Assembly (NCBI GenBank): GCA_021846065.1
Contig: JAJZCP010000074.1
Coordinates: 1 to 7,229 of the forward strand
Source: Acidobacteriota bacterium
Lineage (GTDB): Bacteria; Acidobacteriota; Terriglobia; Terriglobales; Acidobacteriaceae
Reading direction: 5' to 3'
Length of the DNA: 7,229 nucleotides
The notes beneath the pieces were generated by a model. That model saw nothing but the letters and a program-made list of their open reading frames with translations, was not told the origin of the DNA and made no database searches. Shown piece after piece: positions 1-5,823 of the stretch. Numbering within the stretch: position 1 is the first letter of the stretch; every line of letters starts with the position of its first letter. Both the position numbers and the translations under genes were made by a program.

Positions 1-20
1 ACACAAAAAGGACGGGGACC

Positions 21-1529
21 GTGAGCGCGAAACACGAGCAAAACACAAAGCAATATCAAAATCTGATTGGCGGCCAGTGGCTTGCTCCACGCAGTGGCAA
101 AACTCTGCTGAACGTCAATCCTGCCGATCGTCGCGACATTGTCGGCGAGTTTCCGGCCTCGAACGCCGAAGACGTTGCGCTCGCTGTCGCCGCTGCGAAA
201 AAGGCGTATGCCACCTGGCGGCTGGTGCCTGCTCCCAAGCGTGCGGAGATTCTGTTTCGCACCGGTCAACTGCTGGCCGAGCGCAAAGAGCAGTACGCCC
301 ACGAGATGACCCGTGAGATGGGCAAAGTACTCGCCGAGACGCGCGGCGATGTGCAGGAAGCCATCGACGAAGCTTATTACGTCGCCGGCGAAGGTCGTCG
401 CCTCTTTGGCCAGACAACACCCTCGGAGCTGGCCAACAAATTCGCCATGTCCGTGCGCATGCCGGTTGGAGTCGTGGGCATGATTGCGCCGTGGAATTTT
501 CCCATGGCCATTCCTTCGTGGAAGCTGTTTCCGGCCCTCGTCGCAGGCAATACCTGCGTCATCAAGCCCGCCGAGGATACACCGCTGTCCACCTACAACC
601 TTGTCCAGACGCTCATCGATGCGGGCCTGCCGCCGGGTGTCGTCAACATCGTCTCCGGTTTCGGACCCGAGGCTGGCGCTCCGCTGGTCGAGCATCCCGA
701 TGTCCGCGCCATCAGTTTCACCGGCTCCAGCGCCGTCGGCGCCCTCGTGGCGCAGCGCGCCGCAGCAGGATTCAAGCCCGTTTCGCTGGAGATGGGTGGC
801 AAGAACGCAATGATCGTGATGGAGGACGCGAATCTTGAACTGGCGTTGGAGGGCGCGCTGTGGGGCGCTTTTGGAACCACTGGACAGCGCTGCACGGCCA
901 CCAGCCGCATCCTTCTTCATCGCTCCATCGCCGCGGAGTTCACCGCGAAGCTGGTCGCCCGCGCCAGCGCACTGAAGGTTGGCAACGGCCTTCAACCCGG
1001 CATCGAAGTTGGCCCGCAGGTCAACGAGCAGCAGATCGCCACCTCGCGCGAATACGTGGCGATTGCGCTGGCGGAAGGGGCGAAGCTGCTGACCGGTGGC
1101 ACACCGCTGACCGATGGTGAATACGCCCATGGAACGTTTTTCGCGCCCACCATCTTCGGTGGAGTGAAGCCGGAGATGCGTATCGCCCGCGAAGAGGTCT
1201 TCGGGCCGGTGGTCGCGCTCATCGAATTCGACTCGCTCGAAGAAGCATTCGAGATCGCCAACTCCATTGAGTACGGTCTTTCCACGTCGCTGTATTCGCG
1301 CGACGTCAATCGCGCCTTTGCCGCAATCCGCGACCTCGAAGCCGGCATCACCTACATCAATGCGCCAACCATTGGAGCCGAAGTCCATCTTCCCTTCGGA
1401 GGCGTCAAGAAGACCGGCAACGGACACCGCGAAGGACTCGGCGCGCTGGACTTCTACACCACATGGAAGAGCGTTTACGTCGATTTCAGCGACCGCCTGC
1501 AACGTGCGCAGATCGACAACGCGGAGTAG
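21..1529 (+). CDS. NAD(P)+-dependent aldehyde dehydrogenase (ALDH superfamily)
   Basis: A complete 502-residue aldehyde dehydrogenase of normal family length, expected to oxidise an aldehyde to its carboxylate in the cytoplasm. Visible hallmarks are PWNF at 157-160 (oxyanion Asn159), IKPAEDTP with coenzyme-binding Lys182, the FTGSSAVG nucleotide-binding turn at 233-240, LEMGG with general base Glu257, GQRC with nucleophile Cys291, and EEVFGPV at 391-397. The C-terminal [20 protein letters not shown] segment and the [12 protein letters not shown] active site recall 2,5-dioxovalerate (alpha-ketoglutaric semialdehyde) or related semialdehyde dehydrogenases, but the substrate cannot be fixed from sequence. 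The GTG start is chosen because AAAGGA at 7-12 lies 8 nt upstream and the ALDH N-terminal domain begins soon after. No signal peptide is present. It converges with the minus-strand operon that ends at 1624, so it is transcriptionally separate from the genes to its right; its own upstream context is outside the window. Confidence 0.95.
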   Translation: MSAKHEQNTKQYQNLIGGQWLAPRSGKTLLNVNPADRRDIVGEFPASNAEDVALAVAAAKKAYATWRLVPAPKRAEILFRTGQLLAERKEQYAHEMTREMGKVLAETRGDVQEAIDEAYYVAGEGRRLFGQTTPSELANKFAMSVRMPVGVVGMIAPWNFPMAIPSWKLFPALVAGNTCVIKPAEDTPLSTYNLVQTLIDAGLPPGVVNIVSGFGPEAGAPLVEHPDVRAISFTGSSAVGALVAQRAAAGFKPVSLEMGGKNAMIVMEDANLELALEGALWGAFGTTGQRCTATSRILLHRSIAAEFTAKLVARASALKVGNGLQPGIEVGPQVNEQQIATSREYVAIALAEGAKLLTGGTPLTDGEYAHGTFFAPTIFGGVKPEMRIAREEVFGPVVALIEFDSLEEAFEIANSIEYGLSTSLYSRDVNRAFAAIRDLEAGITYINAPTIGAEVHLPFGGVKKTGNGHREGLGALDFYTTWKSVYVDFSDRLQRAQIDNAE

Positions 1530-1563
1530 CGGTTGTGCTGCGCTTCGGCTCAACCGGCCCGAC

Positions 1564-1587
1564 GCCGGATGTGTCGCCGGATGTGTC
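1564..1587. repeat. Perfect 12-bp tandem duplication
   Basis: The unit GCCGGATGTGTC occurs twice in direct succession, at 1564-1575 and 1576-1587, without a mismatch. It lies between two convergent genes. The first GCCGG can also pair with CCGGC at 1554-1558 in a 5-bp hairpin with a 5-nt loop, which is not followed by a T-run. No function is evident; replication slippage is the simplest explanation. Confidence 0.85.
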
Positions 1588-1611
1588 AAAGATATTCCGG
1601 GATGAAAACCA

Positions 1612-1636
1612 GCCAGCGCGCTCTTATCGCGCTGGC
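1612..1636 (-). terminator. Probable Rho-independent terminator of the esterase/lipoprotein operon
   Basis: A perfect 9-bp stem (GCCAGCGCG at 1612-1620 with CGCGCTGGC at 1628-1636) encloses a 7-nt loop. Read on the minus strand, the stem is followed two bases later by a short TTTT in TGGTTTTCATC, which fits an intrinsic terminator with a modest U-tract. The TAA stop of the minus-strand lipoprotein gene (1624-1626) sits inside the loop, so the stem overlaps the last codons. On the plus strand no T-run follows, so terminating the aldehyde dehydrogenase transcript here would depend on the hairpin alone. Confidence 0.5.
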
Positions 1637-2214
1637 CACTCGTCCACGACGATGCCAAGATCGTTCAACTGGCGAATCGTTGCCTCAATCTGGCGACGGA
1701 TCGCCGGAAGTGAAGCCTTGTCCGCCAGCGGATATTCCTCAATCGCGACCACGCGGCCATAGGGCCAGGCGCTTGTCGGCAGGTCGATCAGCGCCGTCGG
1801 CAGATCCTGAAAACGAATCTGAAGCTCCTGTCGCCGCGCCGAAGAAGGACGCAGCAAGCCGCCAGCACCCAGCGTGCTTGGATTGGCGTCCGCCTGCGTG
1901 ATGCGCAGGTTGATCATCTTCGCATCCACGCTCAGAAACGGATTCTGCCACGCGCCCGGCTCATGCACATCCACATACCGGCTCTTGGTCGGCAGGGGAA
2001 TCGCCGCCAGTTGCGCGCGTTCCTGCTCCATGCGCGTGGAATTGGCGGCGGCGCGCTGCTCCGCATTCGATGCGGATGCAGCCACGCGCACCAGTGCCGC
2101 AGGCTCACGATGGCAGCCTGCGCAGAAGACGGAGAAGGCAAGCGCGATCACGATAGCCGCGCCTTGGAGGAGTCGATGCACACCCCAAGAATAACAGCCC
2201 GGCAATGGATTCAT
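1624..2214 (-). CDS. Putative lipoprotein or secreted protein of unknown function
   Basis: A 196-residue protein I do not recognise. Residues 14-33 form a short basic-then-hydrophobic segment (RLLQGAAIVIALAF...) ending in FCAGC, with Cys34 as a possible lipidation site. The lipobox is imperfect because Cys, not Leu, is at -3, so an ordinary signal peptide is also possible. The mature part begins Ala-rich and then carries aromatic/Pro-containing segments (RYVDVHEPGAWQNPFLS near 79-95, DLPTSAWPYGRVVAIEEYPL near 144-163) and a probably helical C-terminus (IRRQIEATIRQLNDLGIVVDEW). The ATG at 2212-2214 overlaps the esterase stop as ATGA, which favours this start and translational coupling. A GTG at 2179-2181 (residue 12) would give a more typical 23-residue lipoprotein signal but has a poorly spaced ribosome site. 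Being second in a two-gene operon after a secreted esterase suggests an envelope role; no enzymatic motif is visible. Confidence 0.75.
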   Translation of the reverse strand: MNPLPGCYSWGVHRLLQGAAIVIALAFSVFCAGCHREPAALVRVAASASNAEQRAAANSTRMEQERAQLAAIPLPTKSRYVDVHEPGAWQNPFLSVDAKMINLRITQADANPSTLGAGGLLRPSSARRQELQIRFQDLPTALIDLPTSAWPYGRVVAIEEYPLADKASLPAIRRQIEATIRQLNDLGIVVDEWPAR

Positions 2215-3803
2215 CTCTGCGTGGTGAAGGGCGAGGCCGGCAACCCGGCAGCGTTATATAGGTGGCACTCCGGATTGTTTGCCCAGCCGTAGCGCGCCGT
2301 CGCGGGCGAAGCCACTGCATCGCTGCGCAGCACAATCGAGGTGCCGTCAATCGTCGCCGTGGCAGGATGAAAGACCCCATCCGCGCCAGCCACTTCAAAG
2401 CCCGTCAGACCACCGTGCTCCGCGTGCAGCCCCTGCCCGTGGTCAAACCATATCCGCAGTGCGTGATCCTCCGTCGTTGCCTGGCGAAAGATCGGGCCGG
2501 AGTCCTCGAGATCTTCGCCATAGCTGATCTTTCGCGCGGCCAGCGCCAGTCGGTGGCCCACCGTCGCTTTGTCCGTCGGATGCACATTGTCCGGATTGCC
2601 GATATCGATCGTGACCGCCATGCCGGTCCTGCGCAGGACAAGCGCGTCCAGTTGCGCCTGGCGAATCGTCGCCCAATCCTCTGCCGGAGTCGATTTGAAA
2701 TTCGCAATCTGCACAAAGAGAAAAGGAAAATCGCCTTCGCCCCACTGTGCGCGCCAGTCGCCGATCAGCGTCTGAAAAAGCCGCGCATAGATCGGCGCGC
2801 GCGCCAGCGCACTGTTGCTTTCTCCCTGATACCAGATCACGCCGCGAATGGGAAACGGCGTCAGCGGTGCGATCATTCCATTCCACAGCATCGACGGCGC
2901 CCACATATTCAGCATTGGATGCCAGGGAAACTGCGGTTCCGGCTTGCCTGCCGCTTTGGCCTCCGCGCGCAGGCGATCGTGCAGCTTGTCTTCAAGCTGC
3001 GCAGTCGCTTCCTCGTCCGTCATCTGCCCGCGTACGGCGAAGACTGGAGCCAGCGCCGCATTCTGGCCCAGTGCCGTCAGTCGCGTCCAAGCCTCGGCCA
3101 CCGTGCCGCCCCACGTCGAGTCGATGATGCCCACCGGCACATGCTCCCGTGCAGAGATCTCCCGCGCAAAGTACCACGCAACCGCGGAAAAATTGTGCGC
3201 CGTCTCCGGCGAAGAAGCCACCCAGCCCGTGCCTGCGAAGTCGGGCTGCGCATAGTCTGCAGCGACCTTGTTCACCGTCAGCAAGCGCACCTGGGGCAGG
3301 GAAGCAGCAGCCAGGTCGCTTTCGGCTGTGGCGGCTTTGAACATCTCGAACTCCATATTCGATTGCCCGCTGGCCAGCCACACATCCCCCACCAGAACGT
3401 CTGTCCAATGCAGCGGCGCTTCGCCCGCACCCTGAACAGTCAGATCAAACGGGCCGCCCGCCGCGCCCGGACGCAGATACAGGCTCCAGCGTCCCAGCTC
3501 ATCCGCGACGGCGGAAGCCGTCTGCCCGCGAAAATCCGCACGCACCGTCTCGGCCGGAGCCGCCCAGCCCCAAAGATGCACTGGCATATCCCGCTGGATC
3601 ACCATGTGATCACTGAAGACGCGCGGCAGGCGAACCTGAGCCTCTGCCGAGGTTGCGCCAACGAGTGCGGCAATCATCCAGGCAAACATCGGAAGAAGGC
3701 GATGCGTGCCGTGCAGTGATCGATCAAAACTGGACGGAGCAGGACCGGACGGAACAGGATCGGACGGAACAGGACCGGATGGAGCATAGTGAAAAAGTCG
3801 CAT
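2211..3803 (-). CDS. Secreted sialate O-acetylesterase-like SGNH esterase
   Basis: A 530-residue protein of the sialate 9-O-acetylesterase (SASA) family, predicted to remove O-acetyl groups from sialic acid or other acetylated glycans outside the cytoplasm. GQSNMEF at 146-152 supplies the nucleophile Ser147. DNVHP at 405-409 supplies the Asp405/His408 pair. WYQGESN at 324-330 is the conserved family block that contributes oxyanion/active-site residues. The region at 56-135 is the usual beta-rich N-terminal domain (RVFSDHMVIQRDMPVHLWGWA). The hydrophobic stretch MFAWMIAALVGATSAEA at 39-55 looks like a signal peptide cut before Gln56. It is preceded by a 38-residue extension with (G/D)P(V/A)PS repeats, unusually long for a signal n-region. 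The start at 3803 is kept because GAGG lies 5 nt upstream; Met39 (ATG at 3687-3689) has no clear ribosome site but would give a classical signal peptide. The gene heads an operon with the downstream putative lipoprotein. The true substrate (sialate, acetylxylan or other) is undetermined. Confidence 0.9.
   Translation of the reverse strand: MRLFHYAPSGPVPSDPVPSGPAPSSFDRSLHGTHRLLPMFAWMIAALVGATSAEAQVRLPRVFSDHMVIQRDMPVHLWGWAAPAETVRADFRGQTASAVADELGRWSLYLRPGAAGGPFDLTVQGAGEAPLHWTDVLVGDVWLASGQSNMEFEMFKAATAESDLAAASLPQVRLLTVNKVAADYAQPDFAGTGWVASSPETAHNFSAVAWYFAREISAREHVPVGIIDSTWGGTVAEAWTRLTALGQNAALAPVFAVRGQMTDEEATAQLEDKLHDRLRAEAKAAGKPEPQFPWHPMLNMWAPSMLWNGMIAPLTPFPIRGVIWYQGESNSALARAPIYARLFQTLIGDWRAQWGEGDFPFLFVQIANFKSTPAEDWATIRQAQLDALVLRRTGMAVTIDIGNPDNVHPTDKATVGHRLALAARKISYGEDLEDSGPIFRQATTEDHALRIWFDHGQGLHAEHGGLTGFEVAGADGVFHPATATIDGTSIVLRSDAVASPATARYGWANNPECHLYNAAGLPASPFTTQR
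3732..3789 (-). repeat. In-frame 15-bp minisatellite at the 5' end of the esterase gene
   Basis: Three full 15-bp units (plus-strand GGACGGAGCAGGACC at 3732-3746 and two close variants at 3747-3761 and 3762-3776) are followed by a partial fourth copy at 3777-3789. Units differ at one to three positions. On the minus strand they encode residues 6-24 of the esterase as consecutive (G/D)P(V/A)PS pentapeptides. Because the unit is a multiple of three, gain or loss of copies would keep the frame. If translation really starts at residue 39, the array lies in the 5' leader instead. Confidence 0.9.
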
Positions 3804-3808
3804 ACAAA

Positions 3809-3812
3809 CCTC
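3809..3812 (-). promoter_or_regulatory. Ribosome binding site deciding the esterase start
   Basis: On the minus strand GAGG sits 5 nt before the ATG at 3801-3803. It is the main support for the long, repeat-bearing N-terminus of the esterase over the internal Met39. Confidence 0.5.
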
Positions 3813-3956
3813 GCAGGGAAAAATTGCATCGAAAATTGCAGCAATGCAGACCGTGAATTGGCCTCGCCGATAACGGTATCATGACGACGCAATGAAGAAA
3901 ATGGAGGCGAAAATAGCCACAACCACTGTGGTTTTTCTGCCATACTTGATGCAAGT

Positions 3957-4042
3957 ACACAGACGAGGATTCGAACCTCGCACCGCGCAGTTTCTGCTTT
4001 GCCGGATCATCTTCCCTGCGAGATCATCTTCGCCTCCTGTGT
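3957..4042 (-). tRNA. tRNA-like element, probably degenerate or a tRNA remnant
   Basis: On the minus strand a canonical T-arm is present: CGAGG-TTCGAAT-CCTCG (3980 down to 3964). Outside it a 7-bp acceptor stem can form between ACACAGG (4042-4036) and TCTGTGT (3963-3957), with one G-U pair and an A discriminator at 3956. A perfect 5-bp stem CGCAG/CTGCG (4020-4016 with 3990-3986) sits 5 nt from the T-arm, the right place for an anticodon stem plus short variable loop. Against a working tRNA, the loop of that stem is 25 nt instead of 7, the D-arm is short and lacks the usual GG, and no CCA is encoded. An alternative class II reading (86 nt, variable arm GCAG-AAA-CTGC) loses the anticodon stem. 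No anticodon can be assigned. It may be a tRNA pseudogene, an integration remnant or a tRNA mimic. Confidence 0.35.
4005..4031. repeat. Direct repeat of 10 bp with 17-bp period inside the tRNA-like element
   Basis: GATCATCTTC occurs at 4005-4014 and again at 4022-4031. The first copy falls in the oversized anticodon loop and the second in the abnormal D-arm region. A small duplication here could explain why the element departs from the normal tRNA layout, but removing one 17-nt period does not restore a standard cloverleaf. Confidence 0.7.
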
Positions 4043-4097
4043 TTCCAGCCGTAAGGACTTCGACTGGATCGACGATGAACGAAAGTGCATAACCCCC

Positions 4098-4119
4098 ATC
4101 CCGCACATTCTTGCGGGAT
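4098..4119 (+). promoter_or_regulatory. Hairpin in the leader of the His/Cys protein gene
   Basis: ATCCCGCA (4098-4105) pairs perfectly with TGCGGGAT (4112-4119), an 8-bp stem with a 6-nt loop. It ends 12 nt before the ATG at 4132. No T-run follows on the plus strand, so it is not a standard terminator. Its position beside the ribosome-binding region would allow it to affect translation initiation or RNA stability. Its presence also argues against the in-frame TTG at 4111, which would start inside it. Confidence 0.45.
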
Positions 4120-4131
4120 ACAGAAAGTGTG

Positions 4132-5256
4132 ATGCCAAAACACACCAGCCAAACCCCAACTCTCATTCGTGCCTGTGCGCGATGGCTCTGTCGCGGCTGC
4201 TGGATGACTGTTCTGTCTTTGTTTGTCCATCCTGCACCGTTGCAGGCTCAGGCGGCTTTTCTGCTGGAGGAGCCATACGGTGTCTTCGGTCATCTCAATC
4301 CAACCGGGCACGCTGCGATTTATCTCAGTCGCGTCTGTGCGGACACTCCCGTTCACCTGCGCATGTGCGGTCCAGGCGAAACCGGAGTCGTCCTCAGTCG
4401 ATACGAGGGCATCGGCCACTACGACTGGGTCGCCATGCCACTCATCCCATATCTCTACTCCGTGGACTCGGCCACCAAAGTTCCCGACCGCGTCAGTGTG
4501 CCGGTGGTCGATCGCCTGCGCGATCGCTATCGCGAGCGCTACCTCGCTCAGTTCACCGACGGTCTTCCGCGCGGTGGATTCTTCTCCGGGGGCTGGACGG
4601 AACTCGTCGGCGCAGCCTATGAGCGACGCATCTACGCGCTGCGCTTCCAGACCACGCGCGCACAGGATGAAGCCCTGGTCCGGACGCTGAACTCGACCGC
4701 CAACATCTCCCACTTCCATCTGCTCACCAACAACTGCGCCGACTTTGACCGCGCCATCCTGAATCTCTATTTTCCGCGCAAGTTTCGTCGCAGCGCTTTT
4801 CCAGATGCGGGATTGACCACGCCGCGCCATATCGCGCACCGGCTTGTGGTCTACGCACACCGCCATCCTCAGTTGAATCTCTCCGTCTTTCAGATTCCGC
4901 AGGTGCCTGGCTATCGCAAACCCAGCCACAGAAATCATGGCATCGCCGAGTCCCTGGTCAAATCAGGATACGTCGTCCCCATCGTCATCCTCAGCCCCTA
5001 TGTCGCCGGCGGCTTGCTTGCCGATTACCTCATCACAGGCCGCGATAAAGTGCTGCCCAAACACGTCTCCCATCTGGCTCCGTTGGAACTGAGCGTGCTC
5101 GACGGACCCCACGTGCTTCCTCTTACGCGTCCCGGTGGACCGGTTCTGTCGCCCAATACGGCAAGCAGAGTCTCGCCCACTGTCAGAGGTGTATCCTCCG
5201 AGGTAGGTGGAGACGCAGCCGTCGGCGCAACCATGCCGCTGCCGCAAAATCATTGA
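4132..5256 (+). CDS. Predicted secreted permuted papain-like (NlpC/P60-type) protein
   Basis: A 374-residue protein counted from the ATG at 4132. The in-frame TTG at 4111 would add 7 residues but lies in a hairpin without a ribosome site; AGAAAG precedes the chosen start. The N-terminus is basic, then hydrophobic (WMTVLSLFV), ending in LQAQA near residue 41, consistent with export. Two motifs suggest a circularly permuted papain-like fold: NPTGHAAIYL with His60, and HFHLLTNNCAD with Cys202. The His-before-Cys order occurs in LRAT-like, YiiX-like and DUF4105-like proteins, which include hydrolases and acyltransferases. Cys69 and Cys79 flank a short loop and could form a disulfide. A hydrophobic segment near 280-303 (VPIVILSPYVAGGLLADYL) may be a membrane anchor, followed by a Pro/Gly/Ser-rich tail. 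The gene is 25 nt upstream of the DUF6526 gene and probably shares its transcript. Family membership is inferred from motif order only; enzymatic activity is unproven. Confidence 0.75.
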   Translation: MPKHTSQTPTLIRACARWLCRGCWMTVLSLFVHPAPLQAQAAFLLEEPYGVFGHLNPTGHAAIYLSRVCADTPVHLRMCGPGETGVVLSRYEGIGHYDWVAMPLIPYLYSVDSATKVPDRVSVPVVDRLRDRYRERYLAQFTDGLPRGGFFSGGWTELVGAAYERRIYALRFQTTRAQDEALVRTLNSTANISHFHLLTNNCADFDRAILNLYFPRKFRRSAFPDAGLTTPRHIAHRLVVYAHRHPQLNLSVFQIPQVPGYRKPSHRNHGIAESLVKSGYVVPIVILSPYVAGGLLADYLITGRDKVLPKHVSHLAPLELSVLDGPHVLPLTRPGGPVLSPNTASRVSPTVRGVSSEVGGDAAVGATMPLPQNH

Positions 5257-5265
5257 GCCGCCGCC

Positions 5266-5275
5266 AGGGAAGGGA
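5266..5275 (+). promoter_or_regulatory. Ribosome binding site deciding the DUF6526 start
   Basis: The purine-rich AGGGAAGGGA ends 6 nt before the ATG at 5282. It selects this start over the in-frame ATG at 5207, which lies inside the preceding gene. Confidence 0.65.
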
Positions 5276-5281
5276 ACGCAC

Positions 5282-5734
5282 ATGGCAGACCACAAGCCGC
5301 AAAGCCGGGAAAATCACGCTCGTTTTGATCCAGCATTTCACTTCATCGCCATCCCGTTGATGCTCGTGCTGCTTGTCATCAGCTCCACTCTCGTTGTTCA
5401 CAGCGTGCATCGCGGTCACGAAATTCTGTTCGCCGTATGGGCCTTGCTGGTGACCGTGGCCGTCACGCTCGTTCTGCTCAAAGCGCGCATGTACGCCATG
5501 AAGGTGCAGGACCGTGTGATTCGCCTGGAAGAGCGTCTGCGCCTGAGCGCTCTGATGTCGGAAAATCTGCGCGCTCGCATCCAGGAACTCAGCGAAGATC
5601 AGTTGATCGGTCTCCGTTTTGCCTCCGATGCTGAAGTCGTCGAACTCGCAACGCAGGCAATCGAGCAGCACCTGACACGCAAGCAGATCAAAGACCGCAT
5701 TCGCAACTGGCGCGCCGACTACTGGCGCGTTTGA
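5282..5734 (+). CDS. DUF6526 family two-helix membrane protein
   Basis: A 150-residue protein from the ATG at 5282, which follows a good ribosome site. An upstream in-frame ATG at 5207 would overlap the previous gene by 50 bp and add 25 residues of unrelated character. The N-terminus (ENHARFDPAFHF) leads into two transmembrane helices at about 21-40 and 47-66. A basic cytoplasm-type segment follows (KARMYAMKVQDRVIRLEERLR at 67-87), then a soluble helical domain with EDQLIGLRFASD at 105-116 and the C-terminal KQIKDRIRNWRADYWRV. The VQDRVIRLEERLRL, LIxLRFASD and NWRADYxRV blocks are the ones I associate with DUF6526, a family of unknown function common in Acidobacteriota and Bacteroidota. Length matches that family. 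It lies 25 nt after the putative papain-like gene, suggesting an operon and possibly a shared envelope function, but no catalytic residue is visible and no function can be given. Confidence 0.85.
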   Translation: MADHKPQSRENHARFDPAFHFIAIPLMLVLLVISSTLVVHSVHRGHEILFAVWALLVTVAVTLVLLKARMYAMKVQDRVIRLEERLRLSALMSENLRARIQELSEDQLIGLRFASDAEVVELATQAIEQHLTRKQIKDRIRNWRADYWRV

Positions 5735-5744
5735 ACCTGTTCAA
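5731..5744. repeat. Short palindrome at the DUF6526 stop codon
   Basis: TTGAAC (5731-5736) and GTTCAA (5739-5744) are perfect inverted repeats separated by CT, overlapping the TGA stop at 5732-5734. As RNA it could form a 5-bp stem with a 4-nt loop, too weak for a terminator on its own. It could be an operator half-site pair or chance. Confidence 0.4.
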
Positions 5745-5798
5745 GTCGGCACCCACCGAAGCTCCAATGCCTGATGCGAAATTTTCCTGGCTCGCACG

Positions 5799-5823
5799 AT
5801 GCGATGCCGCATAAGATAGCTGC
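5799..5823 (+). promoter_or_regulatory. Candidate -10 element and inverted repeat before the M28 peptidase
   Basis: TAAGAT at 5812-5817 resembles a sigma-70 -10 box and lies 6 nt before the ATG at 5824, so transcription would start at or next to the start codon. No Shine-Dalgarno sequence is present between them. The -35 match is poor (CTGGCT at 5788-5793, spacer 18). An inverted repeat ATGCG-ATGC-CGCAT at 5799-5812 abuts the -10 and could be an operator. The promoter call rests on one hexamer and its position. Confidence 0.3.

Larger units (their letters stand above)
3804..4131. other. Intergenic region between divergent transcription units (328 bp)
   Basis: No convincing protein gene lies here. 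The region separates the minus-strand esterase operon from the plus-strand gene at 4132, so promoters for both directions are expected, but no convincing -35/-10 pair stands out on either strand. It contains a near-palindrome GATAACGGTATC at 3869-3880, a hairpin CCACA/TGTGG (3917-3931) followed by TTTTT on the plus strand, a 6-bp stem TACTTG/CAAGTA (3943-3957), the tRNA-like element at 3957-4042 and the start-proximal hairpin at 4098-4119. Short reading frames across 3892-4092 contain peptides of the RGFEPRT/RGSNPRL type, familiar as spurious translations across tRNA T-arms. Confidence 0.7.

Noticed and set aside
1533..1901. Plus-strand frames following the aldehyde dehydrogenase
   Set aside because: They cover the tandem repeat and the antisense of the lipoprotein gene, with low-complexity composition and no start signal.
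2262..3719. Long plus-strand open frame (485 codons) opposite the esterase gene
   Set aside because: It is rich in Arg/His/Cys/Pro without domain motifs, and the minus strand encodes a clear SASA-family enzyme with its catalytic residues. This is an antisense shadow of a GC-rich gene.
3653..3856. Plus-strand frame with EQDRT repeats
   Set aside because: It is the antisense reading of the 15-bp minisatellite; the repeat length keeps several frames open by itself.
3917..3936. CCACA/TGTGG hairpin followed by TTTTT on the plus strand as a terminator
   Set aside because: The stem is only 5 bp and no plus-strand gene lies upstream for it to terminate, so it was not listed as a separate terminator.
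3892..4092. Small plus-strand frame containing RRGFEPRT
   Set aside because: This peptide is the usual spurious translation across a tRNA T-arm; no ribosome site supports it.
4024..4938. Minus-strand open frame (304 codons) across the His/Cys protein gene
   Set aside because: No ribosome site or recognisable motif, and it runs through the tRNA-like region and the hairpin. The plus strand has a signal peptide and conserved-looking motifs.
5207..5281. Upstream ATG for the DUF6526 protein
   Set aside because: It would overlap the preceding gene and add a Pro/Cys-rich segment unlike the family; the ATG at 5282 has a clear ribosome site.
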